This document shows, in pieces, positions 8,466 through 16,947 of a stretch of 64,000 nucleotides of DNA. The stretch is from positions 154,826 through 218,825 of the forward strand of contig NZ_MU158693.1 of the NCBI RefSeq assembly GCF_015209965.1. Direction: 5' to 3'. A program made the position numbers and the translations under genes. The notes under the pieces were generated by a model. The model worked only from the letters and a program-made list of their open reading frames with translations. It made no database searches and had not been told where the DNA came from. Positions within the stretch are counted from its first letter, which is position 1. Every line of letters begins with the position of its first letter. Source of the stretch: Sphingobacterium pedocola (lineage in GTDB: Bacteria; Bacteroidota; Bacteroidia; Sphingobacteriales; Sphingobacteriaceae).

Positions 8466-9363
8466 TTGAAAGCGCTATAAATTGTTTGAGTCGAAAAGAG
8501 ATATCTTCTTGCGTTAAATTCTGTAACCGTTCGGTACCGAACTTTTCTACACAGAACGAAGCCAATGCCGAACCATAAATTACCGCATTTTTCATGTTGG
8601 TGAAATTTACAGATTTCACTTTAGCGAGATAACCAATAAATCCTCCAGCAAATGCATCTCCTGCTCCTGTTGGATCGAACACATCGGCTAAAGGTAATGC
8701 CGGTGCAGAAAAAATTTGCCCATCTCCAAACAATAAAGCGCCGTGTTCCCCCTTTTTGATAATTAAATACTTAGGACCCATTTCCTGAATAATTTTAGCA
8801 GCCTTTACCAACGAATATTCTTCCGCCAGTTGTCTTGCCTCAGCATCATTAATAGTAAGTACATCTACTTTTTTCAGTACAGACTTCAAATCGTTCAACG
8901 CCACATCCATCCAAAAATTCATCGTATCCAAAACGACCAATTTAGGTGTCTTTTCTAAACGGTTTAAGGTAGATTGTTGCACTTGTGGAGTAAGGTTGCC
9001 TAACAATAAAAACTCACAGTCCTGATAAGAAGCGGGCACCTTGGGGTCAAAATCTGCAAGCACATTCAGCTCCGTAATTAAGGTATCACGGCTATTCATA
9101 TCATTATGATACTTACCAGACCAGAAGAAGGACTTTCCGCCCGGCACCACTTCCACACCTTCAACATCAATACCTTTATTCGTAAGGAGATCAATGTTAC
9201 TCCCAAAATCCTCACCTATTACACTCACTAACTTCACCTTGTCATATAAATATGATGCCGATAATCCAGCGAACGTAGCTGCACCACCTACGATTTTATC
9301 GGTTTTACCGAATGGGGTTTCTATAGCATCAAATGCTACTGTTCCAACTATAACCAAACTCAT
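8446..9363 (-). CDS. PfkB/ribokinase-family carbohydrate kinase
   Basis: A 305-residue kinase that phosphorylates a sugar or nucleoside with ATP. The second PfkB signature DPTGAGDAFAGGFIGYLA, with the catalytic Asp, is near residue 240. The N-terminal GGAATFAGLSASYL and the middle VLDTMNFWMDVA are family features. The substrate cannot be read from sequence; adenosine-kinase-like and fructokinase-like roles are both open. ATG 9363 (MSLVIVGTVAFDAIETPFG) is chosen over a longer start at 9402, which would place 13 extra hydrophobic residues encoded by the terminator region of tRNA-Asn. It lies downstream of asnB and tRNA-Asn on the same strand but behind a terminator, so it probably has its own promoter. 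Confidence 0.88.
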   Translation of the reverse strand: MSLVIVGTVAFDAIETPFGKTDKIVGGAATFAGLSASYLYDKVKLVSVIGEDFGSNIDLLTNKGIDVEGVEVVPGGKSFFWSGKYHNDMNSRDTLITELNVLADFDPKVPASYQDCEFLLLGNLTPQVQQSTLNRLEKTPKLVVLDTMNFWMDVALNDLKSVLKKVDVLTINDAEARQLAEEYSLVKAAKIIQEMGPKYLIIKKGEHGALLFGDGQIFSAPALPLADVFDPTGAGDAFAGGFIGYLAKVKSVNFTNMKNAVIYGSALASFCVEKFGTERLQNLTQEDISFRLKQFIALSKFELSE

Positions 9364-9387
9364 GCGTAGTATATAATATATAGTAAA

Positions 9388-9412
9388 TAAAAAAACCGGC
9401 ATCTATGCCGGC
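9388..9412 (-). terminator. Terminator after tRNA-Asn
   Basis: Read on the minus strand, a 7-base GC-rich stem (atgccgg at 9405-9411 with ccggcat at 9396-9402) is followed by a run of T residues (A residues at 9388-9395 on the plus strand). It follows the tRNA 3' end by about 10 bases and should end the asnB/tRNA-Asn transcript. Confidence 0.8.
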
Positions 9413-9422
9413 TTTATTTTAG

Positions 9423-9496
9423 CTCCTGAAGCTGGGCTCGAACCAGCGACCCTCTGATTAACAGTCAGATGCTCTAACCAGCTGAGCTATTCAGGA
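9423..9496 (-). tRNA. tRNA-Asn (anticodon GTT)
   Basis: A 74-base cloverleaf on the minus strand. The acceptor arms TCCTGAA and TTCAGGA pair perfectly with G as discriminator. The D-arm region is AGCTCAGCTGGTTAGAGC, the anticodon stem CTGAC/TCAG flanks GTT, and the T arm carries GGTTCGAGCCC. CCA is not encoded. It lies 90 bases downstream of the asparagine synthetase gene, on the same strand. Confidence 0.97.
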
Positions 9497-9586
9497 TCAT
9501 ATTAGAAGTAATTCCTTCTAAAGTGCTACAAAGATAAAACTTCGCCATTAAAATTCAAAGAAAAACATTTTAAAATTGTTTCCTAA

Positions 9587-11281
9587 CTAATTAATAGCCG
9601 TTTCTTCATGCGTTTTCTCATAACTCTCGTTGTGTACACTAGCTACTGCACGACCTGAAGGGTCGTTAAGATTTTGAAATGATGCGTCCCATAGCAACGC
9701 TTCCGGTGTACTGCAAGCAACAGACTTAACCGAAGGCACTGTCGACGCAGCTGCCTCCGAAGGAAAATGTGATTCAAAAATTGACCTGTACAGGTATTCT
9801 TCCTTATTTTTTGGTGGATTGATTGGAAATCTTTCCGGCGCATTTGCAAATTCCGAATCGGTAACTTTATTTTCTGCTTGTTCTTTCAAGGTATCAATCC
9901 AACTGTATCCCACTCCGTCTGAAAACTGTTCTTTTTGACGCCAAGCAATACTTTCTGGCAAGTAATCTTCAAACGCTTTTCGAATCACCCATTTCTCCAT
10001 TCTTCCATCTTTTATCATTTTATCCGAAGGGTTGATTGTCATGGCCACGTCCATAAACTCTTTGTCCAAGAATGGCACACGGCCTTCCACACCCCAAGCA
10101 GCTAAAGACTTATTAGCTCGTAAACAATCGTATAAATAAAGCTTTTTGAGTTTCCGAACTGTTTCTTCATGGAATTCTTGTGCGTTTGGTGCTTTATGAA
10201 AATACAGGTACCCGCCGAATAACTCATCGGATCCTTCTCCCGACAGAACCATTTTAATACCCATAGATTTGATCACCCTTGCCAACAGATACATCGGTGT
10301 AGATGCACGAATTGTTGTCACATCATAAGTTTCCAAATGATAGATTACGTCGCGTATTGCATCTAATCCTTCTTGGATGGTAAAATTAATTTCGTGGTGA
10401 ATAGTACCAATATGATCCGCTGCCTTTTGCGCAGCAATTAGATCTGGAGCACCGCTTAACCCTACCGCAAAAGAGTGCAGCTGCGGGTACCAGGCTTCTT
10501 CCTCGTCTCCAGATTCAACCCTCTTGGATGCATACTTTTTAGTAATCGCCGCAATTACGGAAGAATCTAACCCGCCGGATAAAAGCACACCATAAGGCAC
10601 ATCTGACATTAATTGACGATGCACAGCATCTTCCAAAGCTTTCCGTAGCTTAGCAATATCCGTTTCATTTTCTTTTACACTATCGTATACCTCCCATTCT
10701 CTAGCATACCATCTTTGCGGCTCAGTACCCTCGAAACTATATATATAATGTCCCGGAGGGAATTGTTCTATTTTAGTACAAAATCCTTCCAATGATTTTA
10801 ATTCGGAAGCAACAAAAAACTGTCCCTTTTCATCGTAGCCATAGTAAAGAGGGATAATTCCCATATGATCGCGAGCGATAAAGTAAGAATCATTGCGCGA
10901 ATCATATAAAGCAAAACCAAATATACCATTCAAATCCTCCACGAAAGAAGGACCTTTTTCCAGGTATAGGGCAAGTATAACTTCTGAATCTGATTGTGTA
11001 GCAAAATTATAATTAGGCAAGGAATTCCTTAATTCCTGATGATTATAGATTTCTCCATTTACAGCCAATACAACTGTCCCATCAGGACTATATAATGGTT
11101 GACTTCCTGATTTAGGATCTACAATAGCCAACCGTTCATGGGCTAAAATAGCTTTTTTTGAACTGAAGATACCGGACCAATCCGGCCCGCGATGTCTAAT
11201 TCTTTTAGACATTTCTAAGGCTTGGGGTCTGATCTTACCTTCTTCTTCTTTTAAATCGAATGCTCCTATAATTCCGCACAT
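9587..11281 (-). CDS. asnB: Asparagine synthase (glutamine-hydrolysing)
   Basis: Makes asparagine from aspartate, ATP and glutamine in the cytoplasm. The 564-residue protein has the N-terminal glutaminase domain with nucleophile Cys2 exposed after Met removal (MCGIIGAFDL), RHRGPDWSG, and the LAVNGEIYNHQELR segment. The C-terminal synthetase domain has the PP-loop VLLSGGLDSSVIAAI near residue 235 and SGEGSDELFGGY. Length matches E. coli AsnB (554). The start is ATG 11281, fixed by Cys2. The neighbour downstream on the same strand is tRNA-Asn, which makes a shared asparagine-supply transcript possible. Confidence 0.96.
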   Translation of the reverse strand: MCGIIGAFDLKEEEGKIRPQALEMSKRIRHRGPDWSGIFSSKKAILAHERLAIVDPKSGSQPLYSPDGTVVLAVNGEIYNHQELRNSLPNYNFATQSDSEVILALYLEKGPSFVEDLNGIFGFALYDSRNDSYFIARDHMGIIPLYYGYDEKGQFFVASELKSLEGFCTKIEQFPPGHYIYSFEGTEPQRWYAREWEVYDSVKENETDIAKLRKALEDAVHRQLMSDVPYGVLLSGGLDSSVIAAITKKYASKRVESGDEEEAWYPQLHSFAVGLSGAPDLIAAQKAADHIGTIHHEINFTIQEGLDAIRDVIYHLETYDVTTIRASTPMYLLARVIKSMGIKMVLSGEGSDELFGGYLYFHKAPNAQEFHEETVRKLKKLYLYDCLRANKSLAAWGVEGRVPFLDKEFMDVAMTINPSDKMIKDGRMEKWVIRKAFEDYLPESIAWRQKEQFSDGVGYSWIDTLKEQAENKVTDSEFANAPERFPINPPKNKEEYLYRSIFESHFPSEAAASTVPSVKSVACSTPEALLWDASFQNLNDPSGRAVASVHNESYEKTHEETAIN

Positions 11282-11585
11282 ACATGTAACTTTTTATCGT
11301 TCATTATTTTAACAATACAAAGAAAACAATAAAAAAACGAAATTCATAACAATTTTTATTTTTCTTTAATAATTTAATAAAAAAACAGACATTTCATTAT
11401 AAATAAGATTAACAAAATAATAAATTCCTACAAATTAAAATTGTTTATAAACGTACATAGTACATTTTATAATACGACAATCCACCCCAAACACAAGGCA
11501 AGAAAAATGGGTAAAAAAAAAGAGTAGCAAATCAGCTACTCCATATATACGTTATATCATATTCTTTAGAAGAATACCAGCTAGA
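11282..11585. other. AT-rich intergenic region with one terminator
   Basis: A 304-base gap between the start of asnB and the end of the small membrane protein gene, both on the minus strand. It is very AT-rich and has no reading frame that looks coding. Apart from the terminator at 11513-11541, I see nothing I can support; the asnB promoter should lie in the left part, but no exact TAnnTTTG box is present. Confidence 0.5.
11513..11541 (-). terminator. Terminator of the small membrane protein gene
   Basis: On the minus strand gagtagc (11541-11535) pairs with gctactc (11528-11522) across a six-base loop. It is followed by a run of nine T residues (A at 11513-11521 on the plus strand). Confidence 0.8.
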
Positions 11586-11846
11586 TCAGCTTTTCTTACT
11601 ACCAAATCCTAAAATAGCGAAGACAACTTTAAAAGCTAAAAATGACGCTATTAGAATTGCTAAATTCGCAATCAGAGAAAATATAAAAGTTGATTGACCT
11701 AATGAAGGAATCACATCAGGAACGAATCTCACGAATACACCAAATAAACCAATAACGATAGCAATGGTTAATGCTACATAATAACTTGTTTGATTGGCGT
11801 TGTTATCCGTCTTTTTTGGTTGTCTCTCAATAGCTGTATTTTCCAT
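11586..11846 (-). CDS. Small two-helix membrane protein, unknown function
   Basis: An 86-residue protein not recognised as a named family. The first 20 residues are polar (MENTAIERQPKKTDNNANQT). Two hydrophobic helices follow, YYVALTIAIVIGLFGVFVRF and FIFSLIANLAILIASFLAFK, with a short basic tail GFGSKKS. It has its own terminator on the 3' side and a convincing promoter on the 5' side (TTG and TAAGTTTG spaced 20 bases) whose -33 part lies inside a perfect 54-base palindrome. It is therefore a real single-gene unit, probably in the inner membrane. Confidence 0.75.
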   Translation of the reverse strand: MENTAIERQPKKTDNNANQTSYYVALTIAIVIGLFGVFVRFVPDVIPSLGQSTFIFSLIANLAILIASFLAFKVVFAILGFGSKKS

Positions 11847-11873
11847 ATCAGTGCTTTGTCTTTATTAATAGCA

Positions 11874-11904
11874 CAAACTTAGATAAATTCGTTTTTATAT
11901 CCAA
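11874..11904 (-). promoter_or_regulatory. Promoter of the small membrane protein gene, overlapping the palindrome
   Basis: On the minus strand TTG (11904-11902) is followed after 20 bases by TAAGTTTG (11881-11874), a good Bacteroidetes -33/-7 pair. Transcription would start near 11867, about 20 bases before the ATG at 11846. The -33 half lies in the centre of the 54-base palindrome. Confidence 0.6.
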
Positions 11905-11985
11905 TTATAATTGGATATAAAAACGAATTTATCTTTCTATAGTGAGCTCGTCTGTCCTCCGAGAAACGGGGTGGCTCGGTTCTCC
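11881..11985 (-). repeat. Dispersed palindromic element, copy 1 (perfect 54-base palindrome)
   Basis: Bases 11881-11934 form a perfect palindrome, each half 27 bases, centred on ccaatta/taattgg. On its upstream side (relative to the minus-strand gene) are cgagctcac (reverse of 11942-11950) and ggagaaccgagc (reverse of 11974-11985). The same two blocks, in the same order and orientation, precede the palindromic region at 39760-39808. The core tataattg.ataaa is shared with copies 2 and 3. The rest of the 263-base gap up to 12109 shows nothing else. Confidence 0.7.
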
Positions 11986-12109
11986 GTTGCTATTTAAACC
12001 TCATTAATAGTGCAATCCAAAACGTAATCCATCAATAATATTATTCTAATCTAAAAATGCAGAAGTGCTATCGGTTTTTTTTTCTTTAATATTGTAATAA
12101 ATTTCTAAA

Positions 12110-12637
12110 ATGAAACACATACTATATTTTGTACTTGCAATCGTTCCTTTTCTTTCTGGTGCTCAAGAACAACGGATAGACAATTTTATTGTAAAAGAAA
12201 ATTTAACACAAAATGGTAAAATAGCAGTTATAGCCGTTGATTCAGCAGAGGTTGCAGACGAACGTATCGACGGCACGTTTCTGTTTTCCATGAACGGGCT
12301 ACAACAGACCCTACAATTTCATCAAGGTGTAGCCGTACCTTCTCAAAAAATAGATGGATCGACGTTTGTTTTTTTTAAGCATAAAAACCAAGACAATTCG
12401 ACAGGTCGACTTTATTTTATCTATAAAAAAGATAATAGTTTAACACCTTACAAAATAAATGGCTTATTACTACTGATTATTCCCGCATTACTGTTATTAA
12501 TAGCATACGTTTTCAAAAGAATGCTATTGACCCTAGTCATCCTTGGTTTAATTTACGGGTATTTATCTTTTAGCAAAGGCTTAGCATTCACGCAGATCAT
12601 AGAAAGTGCATTGCAGATTATAAAAAATCTATTCTAA
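12110..12637 (+). CDS. Exported protein with two C-terminal membrane helices, unknown
   Basis: A 175-residue protein not assigned to a family. A signal peptide MKHILYFVLAIVPFLSGAQ precedes a periplasmic part of about 95 residues with a beta-strand-rich pattern. Two hydrophobic segments, INGLLLLIIPALLLLIAYVF and MLLTLVILGLIYGYLSFS, then leave a short tail. The topology is that of an inner-membrane protein with a periplasmic N-terminal domain. Its stop codon overlaps that of the convergent tamL gene by four bases, so neither gene has an intergenic terminator there. Confidence 0.65.
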   Translation: MKHILYFVLAIVPFLSGAQEQRIDNFIVKENLTQNGKIAVIAVDSAEVADERIDGTFLFSMNGLQQTLQFHQGVAVPSQKIDGSTFVFFKHKNQDNSTGRLYFIYKKDNSLTPYKINGLLLLIIPALLLLIAYVFKRMLLTLVILGLIYGYLSFSKGLAFTQIIESALQIIKNLF

Positions 12638-14979
12638 AACGGTAAGCCAACTCCAAAATTATATTGGATAAAATTATAACGGTCTGGGCGATTAGAGTTG
12701 TAATATCCTCGCTTAAAATCCTTGGCATCGAATACCTTCCGTATCACCCATTGATCGCTGCCTTCAAATTGCGGGTCTTTTACTTTTAGCCCGGCATCAA
12801 GTCGCATGATAAAATAATCCATATCAAAGCGTAAACCGAACCCTGTACCTATTGCGATCTGCGAAAAGAATTTATTTATTTCAAATTGGCCGTTCGGATT
12901 AAACCGATCTTCCCGAAGGCGCCAAATATTTCCCATATCTACGAATGTGGCACCGTTCATTTTGGCACCTAAAAAGTTACTGAGCAATCGAAAGCGGTAT
13001 TCCAAATTTGTTTCTAATTTCACCTCTCCCAACTGATCTAGGTTTCGTAAACTCAGTCTAAGATTTTCGGGTATTCCTTCTCGGTTATAATTACCGGGGC
13101 CCAACGTACGTGCTTGCCACGCCCGGATCCCGTTCATTCCTCCAGCAAAAAAGCTCTTCTCAAAAATAAGCAATCTGGAGTTATTTCCATATGGCACGGC
13201 CAATCCCCCATTGAAACGTAATACAAATTGTCTATTTCCCTCAAAATGCTTGTACCACCGGTAATCGAGCTCCCCTTTAATATATTGCAGATAGGGAACT
13301 TTAAATAAAATACGTTGATTGTCTTCGTTCCGCTGAAAATTGAAAGCCTGACTGACTAAACCCAGTAGATTACCACTTAAATCGAGTGAACTTCTCAAAT
13401 AGGAAAAATTTTCCAGCTTAAGCAGCTTAGGCGCATTCCAGGTGATAGCATATTGCGATCCTAATCCAAAATACTCCCGGTCGTTAGATTCGACATATAG
13501 ATTATATCCCTCATTGATTAAATTCTGCTTAAAACTCTCATTGAATTTCCCCACGCGATATTCTAATACCACAGGGGTATAACTATGTTGTAAATTAGGC
13601 GATTGCCACCAAGAATAATTCAACGTGTTAATCAAATAACGATTAGAATATGTATTATCTTGATTGAACAACTGTAAACTAGATGAAAAAGTCGTCCGAG
13701 GCAAGCCGTATTTCCCAATCCCGCGTACTTGAAAAGGCAATAATAACCTAGGCACCACCAAGTTGACACCTACTTGAAAATCATTATTAAAAATTTTTTG
13801 GGAAAGATTGCCTTCCAAACGAGGATCGAATAACACACCATAACGTAGTTTTACCTCCAGTAATTCTGCACCTCCAAAAACGTTTCGATGCGAAAAAGTA
13901 TTTCCGATATTAAAACCACTCATCCCAGAACTGAAAGTATATTCGCCCTCCACTTGATTGGCCATCAGCGAACGAGGTATCAATTCATATTTCACGTCCA
14001 ACAAACTACTATCTACTTTTTCGAAGTTAATTTTCACGCTGCGAAAGCCATTCATTTCATATAAACGGTCATAGGACAAGTTTTCACTACTTAAACTATA
14101 CGTTTGCCCCGTTCGAAGGTACATATAACGCGAAATCGGGCGCAACCTGAAACGACCGGTTTCGTCCATAAAATCCACATCTATAACGCTATCGCGATAT
14201 GCATTTACATCCCTCTTCATTTCCTCCGAATTAGGTCGAATTAAAAGGGAAACGTTATTAATTTTATAGATACGGTGCTTATCGTTTTCCGGATTTAGCA
14301 CTTGAATAGTTAGGTCCACCCGATCAGCCCTTACATTAGTATCTACACCTACGCGCATATACTGCCTTACATAATCGTAATAACCCTTATCTTTTGTAGC
14401 GATGTAAAGTCTTTCACGTTCTTCCAGTAGCTTAGCAGCGTCGTATTTTTCGCCGATTTTGATCTTGGTAGTCGGCAATACCTCATTTTTATATATAAGG
14501 TGCATCGAGGTATCTTGAAATTCATAATCTATTTTATCCAAAAGGTATGGATTCCCAAGATTGGCATTAAAATCAAGACGTGCTTTTTTTTTGTTTATAT
14601 CTATTTGTGTATTTACCGAAGCATTGAAATACCCTTTCGTCTTAAGGAAACTTTGAATCTGATTAGTAGATAGTTCTACCAAAGAGGAATCTAAAATATG
14701 GGGAGCCTCGCCGACCTGTCTTATATTATCTGTTTTATACTTCCCTTTGTAGGTATTAAAAATATTATAAATTGTCAAATTCAACGCAGAGTTGGGTCTA
14801 ATTTCGTTAGAAATATAAAGAGAGGATTGTTCTTTTAACTCTTGGGGAATACCGGTTAAATCTATATCGGTTACTAAAGCTTGATCATCCTCCAAATATT
14901 TTGCAGAACGGCAGGATGTAAAAATTAACAGTAAAAGCGCTATACTTGTAAAAATTAAAAAGCTTCTATTTTTAGTCAT
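12634..14979 (-). CDS. tamL: TamL-type Omp85/BamA-family outer-membrane lipoprotein
   Basis: A 781-residue outer-membrane barrel protein of the Omp85 superfamily. It starts with a lipoprotein signal whose lipobox ends in FTSCRSAKYLEDDQ, the mark of the Bacteroidetes TamA variant called TamL. POTRA-like domains follow (about residues 40-330), then the 16-strand barrel. The barrel includes GGMNGIRAWQARTLGPG, a form of the conserved loop-6 motif, and ends in a phenylalanine (FNFGVGLPF), the usual beta-signal. It probably works with a TamB-like protein in outer-membrane protein or lipid assembly. ATG 14979 is chosen over TTG 14994; this leaves only five bases to the divergent methyltransferase start. 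Confidence 0.9.
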   Translation of the reverse strand: MTKNRSFLIFTSIALLLLIFTSCRSAKYLEDDQALVTDIDLTGIPQELKEQSSLYISNEIRPNSALNLTIYNIFNTYKGKYKTDNIRQVGEAPHILDSSLVELSTNQIQSFLKTKGYFNASVNTQIDINKKKARLDFNANLGNPYLLDKIDYEFQDTSMHLIYKNEVLPTTKIKIGEKYDAAKLLEERERLYIATKDKGYYDYVRQYMRVGVDTNVRADRVDLTIQVLNPENDKHRIYKINNVSLLIRPNSEEMKRDVNAYRDSVIDVDFMDETGRFRLRPISRYMYLRTGQTYSLSSENLSYDRLYEMNGFRSVKINFEKVDSSLLDVKYELIPRSLMANQVEGEYTFSSGMSGFNIGNTFSHRNVFGGAELLEVKLRYGVLFDPRLEGNLSQKIFNNDFQVGVNLVVPRLLLPFQVRGIGKYGLPRTTFSSSLQLFNQDNTYSNRYLINTLNYSWWQSPNLQHSYTPVVLEYRVGKFNESFKQNLINEGYNLYVESNDREYFGLGSQYAITWNAPKLLKLENFSYLRSSLDLSGNLLGLVSQAFNFQRNEDNQRILFKVPYLQYIKGELDYRWYKHFEGNRQFVLRFNGGLAVPYGNNSRLLIFEKSFFAGGMNGIRAWQARTLGPGNYNREGIPENLRLSLRNLDQLGEVKLETNLEYRFRLLSNFLGAKMNGATFVDMGNIWRLREDRFNPNGQFEINKFFSQIAIGTGFGLRFDMDYFIMRLDAGLKVKDPQFEGSDQWVIRKVFDAKDFKRGYYNSNRPDRYNFIQYNFGVGLPF

Positions 14980-14984
14980 TAAAT

Positions 14985-15743
14985 ATGTTGTCAAAAGCGC
15001 AGATCAGTTTCATAACATCACTGCAACATAAAAAATTCCGAACACAATACAATTTATTTGTGGTCGAAGGTATCAAATCTGTCGTAGAATTTGTTCACTC
15101 TTCTTACAATGTACAAAAAATATTCACTACACAAGATATACGCGTAAAATTGGGTAAAATCTCTCAAAATATAAAATGTGAAGAAGTTACTGAAGCGGAG
15201 CTTGCTAAGATAAGTAGTCTTAAAAATCCGCAGGGGGCATTGGCGGTCGTAGAAATTCCGCTGACAACACAGCTGGATGTAAGTACACTAAAAGGCAAAC
15301 ACAGCATCATTTTGGACGACATTCAAGATCCGGGCAATCTAGGTACGATCATACGCACGGCTGAATGGTTTGGCATCGGTACTATTTTATGCTCGACAGG
15401 TACTGTAGATACTTACAACCCAAAAGTAGTTCAGGCAACGATGGGCTCGCTTTCCAGAATACAGATCTATTATATCGACATCGAAGCATTCATGTCACAA
15501 TGTACTTTACCCACGTTCGGCGCCCTATTCGAAGGGGACAATATTTACGAAACTAATTTCGGGAAGGAAGGGGTAATTATTATGGGGAACGAAGGAAATG
15601 GAATTCGAAAAAATCTAATTGACAAAATACAACAGGCTGTAACTATTCCGAGAATCGGTCGTGCTGAATCATTAAATGTCGCAGTGGCTACGACTATATT
15701 TTGTTCCGAAATAGCGAGACAAAACATGTTAACAAAAAAGTAA
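14985..15743 (+). CDS. TrmH/SpoU-family RNA 2'-O-methyltransferase
   Basis: A 252-residue SAM-dependent methyltransferase acting on rRNA or tRNA. The N-terminal substrate-binding part (MLSKAQISFITSLQHKKFR) is followed by the SPOUT knot: LDDIQDPGNLGTIIRTAEWF (motif 1), then IIMGNEGNGI (motif 2) and IPRIGRAESLNVAVATTI (motif 3). The target nucleotide cannot be read from sequence. It diverges from tamL with five bases between starts. The MFS gene follows after four bases and the AI-2E gene after that, so the three probably share one transcript. Confidence 0.9.
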   Translation: MLSKAQISFITSLQHKKFRTQYNLFVVEGIKSVVEFVHSSYNVQKIFTTQDIRVKLGKISQNIKCEEVTEAELAKISSLKNPQGALAVVEIPLTTQLDVSTLKGKHSIILDDIQDPGNLGTIIRTAEWFGIGTILCSTGTVDTYNPKVVQATMGSLSRIQIYYIDIEAFMSQCTLPTFGALFEGDNIYETNFGKEGVIIMGNEGNGIRKNLIDKIQQAVTIPRIGRAESLNVAVATTIFCSEIARQNMLTKK

Positions 15744-15747
15744 TAAA

Positions 15748-16923
15748 ATGTCCGAAAAGCCGGAATCGATATATACTTTACAATTTGGATTGCTGTGCTT
15801 GAGTTCATTGTTATTCTCGGCAAGTTTTAACATGATCATTCCAGAACTTCCAAATTACCTCACCTCTTTAGGGGGAGCGGAACACAAAGGATTGATCATT
15901 GCACTCTTCACGCTTACGGCTGGCATATCGAGACCCTTTAGTGGTCGACTTACTGACAAATGGGGAAGAGTACCTGTGATGGCAATCGGATCAATTGTCT
16001 GTGTAATCTGTAGTCTACTCTATCCGCTTTTAAGTTCTGTTGCCGGATTTTTCCTTTTACGATTAATTCACGGTTTTTCTACAGGTTTTAAACCCACCGC
16101 AACGTCGGCCTATGTTGCGGACATCATTCCTGCTCACCGATGGGGCGAAGCTTTAGGTATGCACGGATTATGCTTTAGCCTAGGGGGCGCAATTGGACCA
16201 GCCGTGGGAAGTGCCGTAGCACAAGCATTTGATATACATACCATGTTTTACTGTTCGTCTGCATTCGCCTTACTTTCCATCGTTATTGTGATGAACATAC
16301 GGGAAACATTAATTCCAAAACAGAAATTTTCGAGGACTATGCTTCGCATTTCGCGATCCGATATCATTGAACGACGGGCAATTCCTGCTGGAATCGTAAC
16401 GTTACTATCCTACTCGGCTTACGGTGTAATCCTTACGCTGATTCCCGACTGGAGTGAACACTTAGGAATTGGAAACAAAGGATTATTTTTCACCGCATAT
16501 ACACTAACGTCTATAGGTGTCCGATTCGTTGCTGGCAAGATTGCAGATCGTCATGGAAGAATCAAGGTCATGCTAACTGGACTACTAATTATCTCGGTCT
16601 CTTTATTTTTAATGGGTTTAGGAGATAGTATTAACGGTCTCCTTCTTGGAGCTTCCCTATATGGAATAGGTACTGGTATCCTTTCGCCTGCACTAAACGC
16701 CTGGACGATTGACCTTTCATTACCGCAATATAGAGGAAAAGCGATGGCGACTATGTACATTGCTTTGGAAATGGGAATCGGCGGCGGAGCCTTGTTTGCA
16801 GGTTACATCTATCACGACGATATTTCCCGCGTACCTTATATTATGTATGGAAATGGAACAGTCATCTTATTTTCCGTAATTTATATTATATATTGGGATT
16901 TGATAAACAAAAAACAAACTTAA
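15748..16923 (+). CDS. Major facilitator superfamily transporter
   Basis: A 391-residue inner-membrane protein with about 12 membrane segments. The conserved loop between segments 2 and 3 is visible as GRLTDKWGRVPVMAIG, and a degenerate repeat in the second half reads GKIADRHGRIKVMLTG. The sequence resembles drug or multi-substrate efflux members, but the substrate is unknown. It starts four bases after the methyltransferase stop and ends 24 bases before the AI-2E family gene, so it is part of a three-gene run. Confidence 0.9.
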   Translation: MSEKPESIYTLQFGLLCLSSLLFSASFNMIIPELPNYLTSLGGAEHKGLIIALFTLTAGISRPFSGRLTDKWGRVPVMAIGSIVCVICSLLYPLLSSVAGFFLLRLIHGFSTGFKPTATSAYVADIIPAHRWGEALGMHGLCFSLGGAIGPAVGSAVAQAFDIHTMFYCSSAFALLSIVIVMNIRETLIPKQKFSRTMLRISRSDIIERRAIPAGIVTLLSYSAYGVILTLIPDWSEHLGIGNKGLFFTAYTLTSIGVRFVAGKIADRHGRIKVMLTGLLIISVSLFLMGLGDSINGLLLGASLYGIGTGILSPALNAWTIDLSLPQYRGKAMATMYIALEMGIGGGALFAGYIYHDDISRVPYIMYGNGTVILFSVIYIIYWDLINKKQT

Positions 16924-16947
16924 CTGTTGTTTAACAAACTAAATCGT

